Virus record (IMG/VR): IMGVR_UViG_3300046804_003973
Coordinates: 1-23,620 of that record
Strand: one strand, 5' to 3'
DNA: 23,620 bases
Source of the DNA: a virus
Position numbers and translations under genes: made by a program. Below the pieces are notes generated by a model, which made no database searches, had not been told where the DNA came from, and saw only the letters and a program-made list of their open reading frames with translations. Each line of letters starts with the position of its first letter. The first letter of the stretch is position 1. Of the stretch, positions 1 to 7,950 are shown in pieces.

Positions 1-165
1 ATTCAGAACATTCTCAAGGTGACGAGAGATTTTCTGTTTAGCGAACCAAGCACAGCTCAATTTTCCAAAACAGAACTTCAGTACTTAAATCAATCTGTAG
101 ATCATATCGATCTTGAACATCGTATGAAGCAGATTGAAAGAAAGCACACCGCACTTCGTTATTAA
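1..165 (+). CDS. C-terminal end of an unidentified phage protein (5' truncated)
   Basis: Frame 1 is open from the first base of the window to a TAA at 163-165 and encodes the last 54 residues of a protein, ending ...KHTALRY. The segment is hydrophilic with a predicted helical, charged tail (EHRMKQIERKH). In T4-like phages the genes just upstream of the polymerase are usually the clamp loader subunits and RegA, so it could belong to one of these, but the visible sequence does not let me decide. It is followed immediately by a GC-rich hairpin. The open frame running into the window edge and the position on the coding strand of a dense operon support it as a real gene; the identity is unknown. 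Confidence 0.6.
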   Translation: MQNILKVTRDFLFSEPSTAQFSKTELQYLNQSVDHIDLEHRMKQIERKHTALRY

Positions 166-169
166 TATG

Positions 170-188
170 GGGGGACGCAATGTCCCCC
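170..188 (+). terminator. GC-rich hairpin, possible weak terminator or mRNA-stabilising stem
   Basis: GGGGGAC (170-176) pairs perfectly with GTCCCCC (182-188) around a 5-base loop GCAAT, giving a 7-bp, very stable stem in an AT-rich region. It starts 4 bases after the stop codon of the upstream gene. The following bases (TTCTTCAAGG) are only weakly U-rich, so termination would be partial at best. The stem may instead protect the 3' end of the upstream message or expose the AAGGAC ribosome binding site at 195-200 for the next gene. Confidence 0.45.
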
Positions 189-204
189 TTCTTCAAGGAC
201 AAAC

Positions 205-516
205 ATGAGTATCAAAATTATTAAACTAGTTACTGGTGAAGAACTAATTGGTGAAGTAGTTACAATTCATAATACACTCGATGGAGATGTTGATTATGAG
301 ATTAAGGATGTAGCAATCGTTCAGATGGTACCCACTCAAACTGGACTCGGTCTTTCCCTCTTCCCATTTGCACCATACACAGAAGACAAAACCCATGTAT
401 TCAGAGGTAGACATATTATTATTTCCATGGATCCTGGTGTTGACCTAATCAACAACTATAACAAGATGTATGGATCAGGTATTCAGATTGCAGCAGCAGG
501 ATCGTTGATAAAATAA
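205..516 (+). CDS. LSm/Sm-like small protein of the polymerase region
   Basis: A 103-residue protein with the N-terminal pattern IKLVTGEELIGEV. This has the shape of an Sm1-type strand pair, as in LSm/Hfq-fold proteins: hydrophobic strand, a tight turn with Gly-Glu, then a second strand ending in GEV. A second beta-rich half follows (residues 28-75, including DVAIVQMVP and HVFRGRHIIISM). Proteins of this type sit directly before gene 43 in marine T4-like phages, to my knowledge without an experimentally assigned function. An RNA-binding or post-transcriptional role is inference from the fold only. The start at 205 follows AAGGAC at 195-200. The 3' end of the gene contains the -35 element of the promoter for the polymerase gene. 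Confidence 0.7.
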   Translation: MSIKIIKLVTGEELIGEVVTIHNTLDGDVDYEIKDVAIVQMVPTQTGLGLSLFPFAPYTEDKTHVFRGRHIIISMDPGVDLINNYNKMYGSGIQIAAAGSLIK

Positions 517-533
517 ATGTACTGCAGTATAAT
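505..533 (+). promoter_or_regulatory. Sigma70-type promoter for gene 43
   Basis: TTGATA (505-510) and TATAAT (528-533) are separated by exactly 17 bases. The -10 is a perfect consensus and the -35 matches 5 of 6 positions. Transcription would start near 540, giving a short leader before the ATG at 555. The -35 lies inside the end of the preceding gene. It implies that host RNA polymerase with its housekeeping sigma factor transcribes the replication genes early. Confidence 0.7.
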
Positions 534-554
534 GTTGGTTTAAAGTGAGGTGTC

Positions 555-3089
555 ATGCGTTTCTATACTAATGTCCATGTCAACGGAAGTACTGCATTCC
601 TAAGAGGGTATGATAACGGTGTTCGTTTTGAGCACCAGCAGTCATACTCCCCTTTTCTGTTCCTACCGTCTCAAACTTTATCAGACTTCAGAACTATTGA
701 TGGTAAGTATGTGAAGCCCGTGCACTTCACTGATTCTAAAGAGGCAAGAGACTTCATTAAGCGATATGATGAAGTTGGTAACTTTCCGGTCTATGGAACT
801 ACCTCATTCACATACCAATGCATCTACGAGAACTTCAAAGGTGACATGGATTATGATGTTGATCTAATCAATGTGGTTTCGCTTGACATTGAGACCTCAA
901 CTCAGTACGGCTTTCCTAACATTGCTACTGCAGACAAAGAGATTATCACTCTCTCCATGAGAAAGCGTGGTAAGTGTATTGTGCTTGGCACTAGACCATA
1001 TACACCAAAGTCCAATGATGTAAAATATCATCAGTGTAAAAACGAAGTCGATTTGCTAACAACGTTCTTGAGAGTATGGAACTCAGATCAATGGAAACCA
1101 GATGTTGTTACTGGATGGAACATTGAGAACTTCGATATCCCATATCTCTATATTAGAATATCCAACGTATTGGGAGTCAAGGAAGCGAAGAAACTTTCTC
1201 CATGGGGATTAGTGAACGAAAGACAGATTGCTGGATATGCTAGTGCTACTGTCTATGATTTGATTGGAATTGCTACTCTCGACTATCTTGCTCTCTACAA
1301 GAAGTTCTCGTATACTCCACAAGAGTCATACAAGCTAGACCATATTGCAGAGTATGAACTTGGAGAAAAGAAACTTGACTACTCTGAATATGAATCGATG
1401 CATGAGTTCTACGTACAGAACTTTGAGAAGTTTGTCGACTATAACATCCACGACGTTGTGCTCGTGGATAAGTTAGAAGAGAAGCTTAAATTTATTGAGC
1501 AAGTATTTGCAATCGCTTACGATGCAAAGGTAAACTTTGTTGATACATTCACAACTGTTCGTATTTGGGATGTAATCATTGCAAACTATCTGATGGACAA
1601 GAAGATAGTCGTTCCTCATTTTAAGACAGAGTCGATTGAACAACGAATCGAGGATGATAAGCGAATGGGTAACATTGTTGGAGCTTATGTTAAAGATCCG
1701 CAAGTTGGCCTGCATAAGTGGGTCTGCTCTTTTGACTTGAACTCTTTGTATCCTCATCTTATCATGCAGTACAACATTAGTCCCGAAACGTTCCGTGGTA
1801 TGGAACCAGATATCACTATAGAAGGTCTTGTTGGTAATCAGCTAAGTGATGATCTCTCAGAGAAACTAGAATCACAAAACTTAACGATGGGTGCCAATGG
1901 AGCTTTGTTCGATAAAGACTTTAAAGGATTCTTGCCTACATTGATGGATAATATGTACAACGACCGTTCTGCTTGGAAGAAGCGAATGATCGAAGCAAAG
2001 AAGCAATACGAGAAGACTCCGACTCGAGCTTTAGAGAATGAGATTGCTCGATGCAATAATATGCAGATGGCCAAGAAGATTCAGTTGAACTCTGCTTATG
2101 GTGCTTTGGGTAACACTTACTTTAGATGGTATCAGCGTAACCTTGCAGAAGCCATCACAATGTCTGGTCAGCTTTCTATTCGTTGGATGGAGAAGCATAT
2201 CAATGCCTATCTGAACAAACTCTTTAAGACAGAAGATGAAGATTATGTGATTGCTTGTGATACTGACTCGATGTACATTCGACTTGAGCGATTGGTTGAT
2301 AGTGTCTTTGGTGAAGATCAATCTGATAACGAGAGGATTGTTAAGTTCTTGGATGATGTGTGTGAAAAGAAGATTCAACCCTTTATTGATAAGACGTTTG
2401 AAAACCTTGCCACCTACATGAAGGTCATGGACCAGAAGATGGTCATGAAACGCGAAGCTATCGCTAACAAAGGAATCTGGACTGGTAAGAAGCATTACAT
2501 TCTGAATGTATATAATAATGAGGGTGTTCAGTACGCTGAACCTAAACTGAAGATTCAAGGTATCGAAGCTGTCCGTTCATCTACACCAGCAGCTTGTAGG
2601 AAGAACATTAAGACAGCTCTCAATATTATCATGAACAAGAGTGAGAAAGATATTATTGAATTTATCAAGAACTTTAGACGAGAGTTCAATACTCTTTCTT
2701 TTGAGGAGGTTGCGTTCCCAAGAGGAGTCCGAGATCTCAAGAAGTATGCTGAAAAGTCTTTAATATACAAAAAAGGTACTCCAATTCACGTGAAGGGGTC
2801 TCTGATCTACAATCAAATGTTGGTTGACCAAAACATAAGGAATAAATATCCACTTATTGTGGATGGAGATAAGATCAAGTTTTCCTATCTACAGAGACCC
2901 AATCCAACCAGAGACACAGTTATATCTTGTCCCGGAGCACCACCTAAGGAGCTCGGTATTGAGCAGTACATTGATTATGATATGCAGTTTGATAAAGCAT
3001 TCCTTGAACCGATTCGATCTATCCTTGAAGTTATTGGATGGAAAACTGAATACAGTACCAGAGCAACTCTCGAAGACTTTTTCCAATAG
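555..3089 (+). CDS. 43: Family B DNA polymerase with 3'-5' exonuclease (T4 gp43-like)
   Basis: An 844-residue replicative DNA polymerase, slightly shorter than T4 gp43 (898). The proofreading exonuclease domain comes first: Exo I DIET at residues 111-114, Exo II around N189-D194 (GWNIENFD), Exo III with D300 (YNIHDVVLV). The polymerase domain follows: motif A SFDLNSLYP at 392-400, motif B KKIQLNSAYG at 507-516, and motif C DTDS at 569-572. All catalytic acidic residues are present, so both activities should be intact. It copies phage DNA with the clamp, the clamp loader and the gp41 helicase encoded downstream. The start is preceded by GAGG at 547-550 and by a sigma70 promoter at 505-533. The next gene begins 8 bases after its stop. 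Confidence 0.97.
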   Translation: MRFYTNVHVNGSTAFLRGYDNGVRFEHQQSYSPFLFLPSQTLSDFRTIDGKYVKPVHFTDSKEARDFIKRYDEVGNFPVYGTTSFTYQCIYENFKGDMDYDVDLINVVSLDIETSTQYGFPNIATADKEIITLSMRKRGKCIVLGTRPYTPKSNDVKYHQCKNEVDLLTTFLRVWNSDQWKPDVVTGWNIENFDIPYLYIRISNVLGVKEAKKLSPWGLVNERQIAGYASATVYDLIGIATLDYLALYKKFSYTPQESYKLDHIAEYELGEKKLDYSEYESMHEFYVQNFEKFVDYNIHDVVLVDKLEEKLKFIEQVFAIAYDAKVNFVDTFTTVRIWDVIIANYLMDKKIVVPHFKTESIEQRIEDDKRMGNIVGAYVKDPQVGLHKWVCSFDLNSLYPHLIMQYNISPETFRGMEPDITIEGLVGNQLSDDLSEKLESQNLTMGANGALFDKDFKGFLPTLMDNMYNDRSAWKKRMIEAKKQYEKTPTRALENEIARCNNMQMAKKIQLNSAYGALGNTYFRWYQRNLAEAITMSGQLSIRWMEKHINAYLNKLFKTEDEDYVIACDTDSMYIRLERLVDSVFGEDQSDNERIVKFLDDVCEKKIQPFIDKTFENLATYMKVMDQKMVMKREAIANKGIWTGKKHYILNVYNNEGVQYAEPKLKIQGIEAVRSSTPAACRKNIKTALNIIMNKSEKDIIEFIKNFRREFNTLSFEEVAFPRGVRDLKKYAEKSLIYKKGTPIHVKGSLIYNQMLVDQNIRNKYPLIVDGDKIKFSYLQRPNPTRDTVISCPGAPPKELGIEQYIDYDMQFDKAFLEPIRSILEVIGWKTEYSTRATLEDFFQ

Positions 3090-3097
3090 GAACTACC

Positions 3098-3394
3098 ATG
3101 AGTAAAATACAAATTGATCTAGAAGATCACGACTTTGGTTTTTCTGCTGTTAGTGAAGACGAACTCAAATCAATGGAGCGTCAGCTCCAACAGCAGGTTG
3201 AGCAGAAAGAACAAGAACTGTCGTTGACTTCCAAAGAATATAAAGATAAACTGGAAGCTCTTTATAAACTTATTATGCCATTGCTACTCAACCTAGCTAA
3301 GGATAGTGACAAAGAGTACATTCTTTGGCCAGATCGATCTAAAAAGATGAAGGCCTTCATTGATAAGGTAAACAAGTTAGTGGAAAATGATTAA
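3098..3394 (+). CDS. Conserved-looking small acidic protein between polymerase and membrane protein
   Basis: A 98-residue hydrophilic protein of unknown function. The N-terminus IDLEDHDFGFSAV is followed by a helical, Glu/Gln-rich stretch (about residues 25-48) that looks like a short coiled coil. A C-terminal part containing EYILWPDRSKK and a basic helix comes next. I recognise this arrangement from marine T4-like phages, where such a gene often follows gene 43, but no function is established to my knowledge. AGGA at the end of the polymerase gene provides the ribosome binding site. Its end overlaps the next gene by 8 bases, so the two are probably translated together. Confidence 0.75.
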   Translation: MSKIQIDLEDHDFGFSAVSEDELKSMERQLQQQVEQKEQELSLTSKEYKDKLEALYKLIMPLLLNLAKDSDKEYILWPDRSKKMKAFIDKVNKLVEND

Positions 3395-4289
3395 CTATAT
3401 TGCTTTAGTTGTTGCTATTGGTCTATCAACCGTAGCGGCATACTTCTCCATACTTGGACTGACTGCAATCTTTGCAGCCTCATACTGGCCCGTCATTATT
3501 ATGGGCTCAATGTTAGAGGCTGCTAAAGTTGTTGCAGCTTCCTGGGCATTCCGTAATTGGAATCATGCTCCTGCTTTCATTAGATACTATCTCGTGATTG
3601 CGGTTGCTATTCTAATGATGATTACTTCGATGGGCACTTTTGGATACCTATCAAAAGCTCATATTGAACAGACTGCATCTGTTGGAGACTTATCAGCTCA
3701 AGTTGCAGTATATGATGAGAGGATCAAAAACTTAAATGAGAACATCGAAGCCAACCGTAAACTTCTTAAACAGTTTGACGAAGCAGTTGATCAAGTTATG
3801 TCACGCTCGACGGATTCTAAGGGGGCCGAACGCTCGCTCCAAATTAGAAAAGCACAACAGAAAGACCGTAGCCACCTCATGGAAGAAATTTCTACTCTAC
3901 AAAAAGAGGTTGGGAGGCTTAGTGCTGAGAGATCCCCTTTGGTATCACAGGTCAAAAAAGTCGAGAAAGAGGTCGGTCCAATCAAGTACATCGCGGAACT
4001 TTTTATTGATAGGGCTGATGAATCGTTTTTGGAGAAAACGGTCCGCTGGGTTATTATAATGATCGTGACTGTATTTGATCCACTTGCTGTACTGTTGCTT
4101 ATTGCAGCTAACATGGGTATGATACGTCAGACCAGAATCAGTAAGATGAATAACACCAGAGCTGCAAACATTGAAGTGAATAAAGATCTTGCTGCTGAGA
4201 AAAGATTCAAGAAGTTGCAAGAGTTGACTGGCAAAGCAAGTCGTAGTAAAATTACTATCGACAAAAACAAGATAAGGAAAATGACATGA
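3387..4289 (+). CDS. Inner-membrane protein with large central coiled coil
   Basis: A 300-residue protein of unknown function. Three hydrophobic segments lie in the first third (about residues 3-20, 22-52 and 66-86). A long charged coiled-coil region follows (about residues 95-205; ERIKNLNENIEANRKLL and similar heptads). A fourth hydrophobic segment occurs near 220-245 (WVIIMIVTVFDPLAVLLLI), then a basic tail rich in Lys/Arg. This predicts a membrane-anchored protein with a rod-like domain. Its gene sits between gp43 and UvsX and shares ATGA with the UvsX start, so a role in tethering replication or recombination complexes to the membrane is possible but is only inference from position. Similar proteins occur in other marine T4-like phages. 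Confidence 0.8.
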   Translation: MINYIALVVAIGLSTVAAYFSILGLTAIFAASYWPVIIMGSMLEAAKVVAASWAFRNWNHAPAFIRYYLVIAVAILMMITSMGTFGYLSKAHIEQTASVGDLSAQVAVYDERIKNLNENIEANRKLLKQFDEAVDQVMSRSTDSKGAERSLQIRKAQQKDRSHLMEEISTLQKEVGRLSAERSPLVSQVKKVEKEVGPIKYIAELFIDRADESFLEKTVRWVIIMIVTVFDPLAVLLLIAANMGMIRQTRISKMNNTRAANIEVNKDLAAEKRFKKLQELTGKASRSKITIDKNKIRKMT

Positions 4290-5329
4290 GTTTTTTGAAA
4301 GCATTGATTAAGGAGGTTGGTGATGAGGATACTTACTTGGCCAGTGACGGCACTGGTAGTGCTGAGTTTACTGGTTGTATTGATACTGGCAGCTACATTC
4401 TCAACGCTCTTCTCTCTGGTAGCTTCTATGGTGGCGTACCTGATAACAAGATTACTGCTTTTGCAGGAGAGTCCGCTACTGGTAAAACTTTCTTCGTACT
4501 TGGTATCGTTAGAGCCTTCCTTGACAAGAACCCAGACGCAGCAGTCGTCTACTACGACACAGAAGCCGCGGTCACGAAAGCAATGATGGAGTCTCGAGGT
4601 ATTGATACCAATCGAGTTATTATTGCAGAACCAGATACAATTCAGAAGTTTAAGACTCATGCTCTGAAACTATTAGAAGCATATGAGAAACAAGACAATC
4701 GTCCACCAATGATGTTTGTGTTGGACAGCCTCGGTCTTCTATCTACTACTAAAGAGATGGAAGATTCGTTGGAAGGTAAAGATGTTAGGGACATGACTAA
4801 GTCGCAAGTTATCAAAGCTGCTTTCCGTGTTCTTACTCTTAAGTTAGCAAAGGTCAGAGTACCAATGCTTGTCACTAACCATGTCTATGAGGTTGTAGGA
4901 TCGTATGTACCAACAAAAGAAATCGGTGGAGGAACTGGACTCAAGTACGCTGCCAGTACTATTGCAATGCTCTCCAAAAAGAAAGAAAAAGACTCAGATG
5001 GAGACATCATCGGTAACCAAATCAAAATCAAAATGTACAAGTCACGGCTCTCAAAAGAGAACCAAGACGCAACTGTGCTACTTACTTACGACAAAGGCCT
5101 AGACCGTTACTTTGGTCTGCTCGACTTTGCAGAAGAGCATAAGGTATTTGTTAAGTCGGGCAATCGATATGAGCTGCCTGATGGACGCAAGGTATTTGGT
5201 AAAGAGATCAACAGTAATCCAAGCGCATACTTCACTGAAGAGATCATGCAGCGTCTGGAAGAATGTGCGCAAAGGGAATTCAGCTATGGATCAGCAGGTG
5301 CAGCAGTACAAGGTGACGTTCAGGAATGA
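4286..5329 (+). CDS. uvsX: UvsX RecA-like recombinase
   Basis: A 347-residue RecA/RAD51-family strand-exchange ATPase. The Walker A motif is GESATGKT at residues 61-68. The catalytic glutamate lies in YYDTEA (E93), the Walker B strand MMFVLD ends at D147, and a loop region follows (EIGGGTGLKYAAS near 213-226). The order and length fit T4 UvsX. It forms filaments on single-stranded DNA for recombination-dependent replication and repair, working with the polymerase and helicase on either side. The start ATG overlaps the stop of the membrane-protein gene (ATGA at 4286-4289), and the 3' end overlaps a small downstream gene by 44 bases, so translation is likely coupled in both directions. Confidence 0.95.
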   Translation: MSFLKALIKEVGDEDTYLASDGTGSAEFTGCIDTGSYILNALLSGSFYGGVPDNKITAFAGESATGKTFFVLGIVRAFLDKNPDAAVVYYDTEAAVTKAMMESRGIDTNRVIIAEPDTIQKFKTHALKLLEAYEKQDNRPPMMFVLDSLGLLSTTKEMEDSLEGKDVRDMTKSQVIKAAFRVLTLKLAKVRVPMLVTNHVYEVVGSYVPTKEIGGGTGLKYAASTIAMLSKKKEKDSDGDIIGNQIKIKMYKSRLSKENQDATVLLTYDKGLDRYFGLLDFAEEHKVFVKSGNRYELPDGRKVFGKEINSNPSAYFTEEIMQRLEECAQREFSYGSAGAAVQGDVQE

Positions 5330-5468
5330 CAAAAACCAAGTAGGGTTCAAGTTCTTTTTTAGGGACAAGGACCTACTTGAGTTTTTAGGTAGCAGACCAA
5401 ACGGTGCCACTGTAATTTTACTGGAGCAATATGATAGAGAAACTCATACTTTCAAACCTCTTAAATAA
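5286..5468 (+). CDS. Small overlapping gene between uvsX and gene 41
   Basis: This encodes 60 residues from ATG 5286 (MDQQVQQYKV...), preceded by AAGGGA at 5272-5277 at normal spacing. The frame is open further upstream (to about 5112), but a start there would lie deep inside uvsX and lacks a comparable site. The product has a beta-strand start (YKVTFRND), an aromatic-rich middle (VGFKFFFRDKDLLEFL) and a C-terminal strand (ATVILLEQYD), which looks like a small alpha/beta domain. It overlaps uvsX by 44 bases and gene 41 by 38 bases. Small genes at this position occur in other T4-like phages. Function is unknown; a helicase or recombination accessory role is only positional inference. Confidence 0.7.
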   Translation: MDQQVQQYKVTFRNDKNQVGFKFFFRDKDLLEFLGSRPNGATVILLEQYDRETHTFKPLK

Positions 5469-6819
5469 TGAAGAGTATGGCCGTAAGGCCATTCCTTTTT
5501 TGAAGTCCGAGTACTTTCAAGATAGGAAACTCAAAGCAGTATTTGATGGTATCGATACTTTTGTCAAGCTATATAACAAGTTTCCAACCAAGGAAGCATT
5601 AAACATTGAGCTTGATAATGATAAGACCATATCATCATACTATGCTGAGGTTGCTGATGTTGTTAGTCAGCTAGAAGATGTACCAACTACGAACATTCAG
5701 TGGTTGGTAGACCAGACAGAGAAGTTCTGTCAAGATAAAGCAATTTACAATGCTATCATGAAATCGATTCAGATTCTTGATAGCGATCAGGATAAGCACA
5801 GCAAGGGTGCAATCCCACAAATACTTTCCGATGCTCTTGCAGTGTCATTTGACTCTCACATCGGACACGACTTCTTAGAAGACTTTGATGCACGATACGA
5901 ATTCTATCACAAGAAAGAACACCGCGTTCCTTTCGACCTTGAATATCTTAACAAGATTACCAAAGGTGGTTTACCAAATAAAACACTTAACGTGGTACTT
6001 GCTGGCACTGGTGTTGGTAAGTCTCTCTTCATGTGTCATTGTGCAGCAGCTAACCTTTCCAAAGGTAATAATGTCCTTTACATAACAATGGAGATGGCTG
6101 AAGAGCGTATTGCTGAACGTATTGATGCTAATATGCTCAATGTCACAGTTGATGAGCTGTCTATCCTACCAAAGGACGCATACGATAAGAAGATCAATCG
6201 TGTACGTGAAAAGACAAGCGGTAAGTTGATTATTAAAGAATATCCTACTGCATCTGCTGGTGCTGGTCATATGCGTCATCTGTTGAATGAGTTGAAGTTG
6301 AAGAGAAACTTCAAACCAGATATCATTTACATTGACTACCTAAATATATGTGTATCATCAAGGTTGAAGTATGGTGCCAATGTAAACAGCTACACTTACA
6401 TTAAGGCTATTGCAGAAGAACTACGTGGACTGGCAGTTGAGTTTGATGTACCTATCGTTACAGCGACTCAGACTACTAGAAGTGGTTTTACTAGTAGTGA
6501 TCTTGGATTGGAAGATACGAGTGAATCGTTTGGCCTTCCAGCTACAGCTGACTTCATGCTTGCTTTGATCAGTTCAGAAGAGTTGCAGGATCTTAATCAG
6601 TTTATGGTCAAGCAGTTAAAGAACCGATACAGCGATCCAGGGATGCATCGTAGATTTGTAATAGGTGTTGACAGGTCTAAGATGAAGCTGTATGATGTAG
6701 AGCAGAGTGCCCAAGAAGATGTCGTGGATGACAAACCAGTGTTTGACAAATCCGATACAGGCATGAGACTGAAACAGGAGAAGGGCAAATTCAAAGATGC
6801 TTTTGACACGTTTATTTAA
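5431..6819 (+). CDS. 41: Replicative DNA helicase (T4 gp41-like, DnaB family)
   Basis: A 462-residue DnaB-type hexameric helicase. An N-terminal helical domain (residues 1-150) precedes the RecA-like motor. Walker A is GTGVGKS at 192-198, the H1a-like strand with acidic residue is YITMEMAEER at about 217-226, Walker B is IIYID ending at D302, and the H3 sensor region is IVTATQTTRSG. It unwinds DNA ahead of the fork 5'-3' on the lagging strand and cooperates with gp43. The size matches T4 gp41 (about 475). GGAG at 5423-5426 precedes the start, inside the upstream small gene. No primase gene (gp61) follows directly; it must lie elsewhere if present. Confidence 0.94.
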   Translation: MIEKLILSNLLNNEEYGRKAIPFLKSEYFQDRKLKAVFDGIDTFVKLYNKFPTKEALNIELDNDKTISSYYAEVADVVSQLEDVPTTNIQWLVDQTEKFCQDKAIYNAIMKSIQILDSDQDKHSKGAIPQILSDALAVSFDSHIGHDFLEDFDARYEFYHKKEHRVPFDLEYLNKITKGGLPNKTLNVVLAGTGVGKSLFMCHCAAANLSKGNNVLYITMEMAEERIAERIDANMLNVTVDELSILPKDAYDKKINRVREKTSGKLIIKEYPTASAGAGHMRHLLNELKLKRNFKPDIIYIDYLNICVSSRLKYGANVNSYTYIKAIAEELRGLAVEFDVPIVTATQTTRSGFTSSDLGLEDTSESFGLPATADFMLALISSEELQDLNQFMVKQLKNRYSDPGMHRRFVIGVDRSKMKLYDVEQSAQEDVVDDKPVFDKSDTGMRLKQEKGKFKDAFDTFI

Positions 6820-7006
6820 CGCAGTAGGATTTCTGATTACGTTTACCTGGGTGTTTCTTCTCTCCACATTCATACTAACGTTTCAAACTTTATTCATCTA
6901 TCTCTTAAAGATGTTTGATCTTCCTTACGATGTGATAACAGCTATACATATGATTAAAGAAATGAAGAAAGAACATGAAGATATTGACGAGACAATTCAG
7001 AAATAA
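6797..7006 (+). CDS. Small membrane protein overlapping the helicase gene
   Basis: A 69-residue protein with one long or two short hydrophobic segments in the first 40 residues (FLITFTWVFLLSTFILTFQTLFIYLL). A charged helical tail follows (IKEMKKEHEDIDETIQK). It has no signal-peptidase site and probably sits in the inner membrane with the tail in the cytoplasm. The gene overlaps gene 41 by 23 bases and the next gene by 32 bases. The ribosome binding site is weak (CAAAG), so translation probably depends on coupling with gene 41. Function is unknown. The clean hydrophobic/charged partition and the strand support a real gene. Confidence 0.6.
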   Translation: MLLTRLFNAVGFLITFTWVFLLSTFILTFQTLFIYLLKMFDLPYDVITAIHMIKEMKKEHEDIDETIQK

Positions 7007-7424
7007 AAAGCTATCCAATACCCTCAGAAGAGCTACTTCTTTTTATCTCAGCAGACTAAACCAAGACACATCAAACATCACCATCCATATTATTCAAATG
7101 CCAAACTTAGGAGCTGATGGTACTTGTGAAAAAGTATCCAGTAAAGAGTTTATTATTGAACTCAATCAGGATCTTGGATTAGAGCATCGCCTTGTTACAT
7201 TAGCTCATGAGACAGTGCATATTAAACAATACATTACTAAGCGACTGAGAACCTGGCACCTAAAGACAGGTACGATTGATATATGGGAAGGCAAACGATT
7301 TCGTAATGTGGACTACTTTCAGCAGCCGTGGGAAGCTGAAGCATTGTTACTAGAAGAACAACTCTACATAGATTTTGTGACAGAATGTTATGCTATGGGA
7401 ATTGATCTTCGAGAATACGCATGA
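6975..7424 (+). CDS. HExxH zinc-metallopeptidase-like protein (cytoplasmic type)
   Basis: A 149-residue protein with a basic N-terminal region and a zinc-binding helix LAHETVHIKQY in which H78-E79-T80-V81-H82 is the HExxH motif. A downstream PWEAEA (E120/E122) in a helix about 40 residues later is a good candidate for the third, glutamate, zinc ligand of a gluzincin. No signal peptide is visible, so it should act in the cytoplasm or be packaged. Similar compact HExxH proteins are found in other large phages, generally uncharacterised. Substrate is unknown. The start at 6975 overlaps the small membrane protein gene by 32 bases and the Shine-Dalgarno is weak, so the exact start is less certain than the frame. 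Confidence 0.75.
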   Translation: MKILTRQFRNKKLSNTLRRATSFYLSRLNQDTSNITIHIIQMPNLGADGTCEKVSSKEFIIELNQDLGLEHRLVTLAHETVHIKQYITKRLRTWHLKTGTIDIWEGKRFRNVDYFQQPWEAEALLLEEQLYIDFVTECYAMGIDLREYA

Positions 7425-7441
7425 ATAGTGGGGTTTACCTG

Positions 7442-7470
7442 TTGACCAAATTACTACATTATTGTATAAT
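7442..7470 (+). promoter_or_regulatory. Sigma70-type promoter for the secreted metallopeptidase and clpP-like genes
   Basis: TTGACC (7442-7447) and a perfect TATAAT (7465-7470) are 17 bases apart, in the 73-base gap between two genes. Transcription would begin near 7477, about 20 bases before the ATG at 7498. This is the strongest host-type promoter in the window by eye. It suggests early expression of the two genes downstream, independently of the replication operon. Confidence 0.75.
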
Positions 7471-7497
7471 TAGTCATACTTTCTTGTAGAGGACCCC

Positions 7498-7950
7498 ATG
7501 TTTAAATACCTATTTGTTATTCTTTTGTTAACTAGCTCTGCTGCGCACGGAGCTAATTCTGATTTCCTGCCTATGCTTGAGCAGGCAAAGCAGTTGATGA
7601 AGTATAATAAGGAAATCAAACTTCCAATAATGGTTCCAAAGACCGAGAAGCAATTGAAGCAAATATTCTGTCCCGGACAGGACTGTTCTGTGTCTGCCAT
7701 ATACAGTGATGGTACTGTATATTATGACAAGCGAATAGATTATAAGAACAATATTATCGATCGATCAATTATTATTCATGAAATGATCCACCATATCCAA
7801 GCCAAGAAGCACGGTCTCACCTACGAGTGTGATATGTGGTATCATAAAGAACGTCAAGCATATCGACTCCAGGCTCAGTTTCTTCGAGCAAATGGAATCA
7901 ATGCCTCTTTTGTTAACGATGTAACTGCGAGCCTAAAATGTCCAAAGTAA
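7498..7950 (+). CDS. Secreted HExxH zinc-metallopeptidase-like protein
   Basis: A 150-residue protein with an N-terminal signal peptide (about residues 1-19: MFK, then a hydrophobic core LFVILLLTSSA, with a likely cut after AHG-A). It should be exported to the periplasm, or lipid-free beyond it. H94-E95-M96-I97-H98 forms HExxH in a helix (IIIHEMIHHIQ), and E118 in KERQAYRLQ is the likely third ligand, as in gluzincins. Four cysteines (58, 63, 111, 148) remain after cleavage and could form two disulfides, which fits an extracytoplasmic location. Preceded by AGAGGA at 7488-7493 and its own sigma70 promoter. It overlaps the ClpP-like gene by 13 bases. Target unknown; host envelope proteins are a guess. 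Confidence 0.8.
   Translation: MFKYLFVILLLTSSAAHGANSDFLPMLEQAKQLMKYNKEIKLPIMVPKTEKQLKQIFCPGQDCSVSAIYSDGTVYYDKRIDYKNNIIDRSIIIHEMIHHIQAKKHGLTYECDMWYHKERQAYRLQAQFLRANGINASFVNDVTASLKCPK

Noticed and set aside
2031-2558. 175-residue open frame on the - strand inside the polymerase gene
   Set aside because: It lies entirely within the gp43 reading frame, has no ribosome binding site on that strand and shows no recognisable motif. The whole window is coded on the + strand.
4127-4660. 177-residue open frame on the - strand over the membrane protein and uvsX genes
   Set aside because: It is antisense to two well-supported genes, including the Walker A region of UvsX, and its composition (Cys, Ser, Leu) is typical of a shadow frame.
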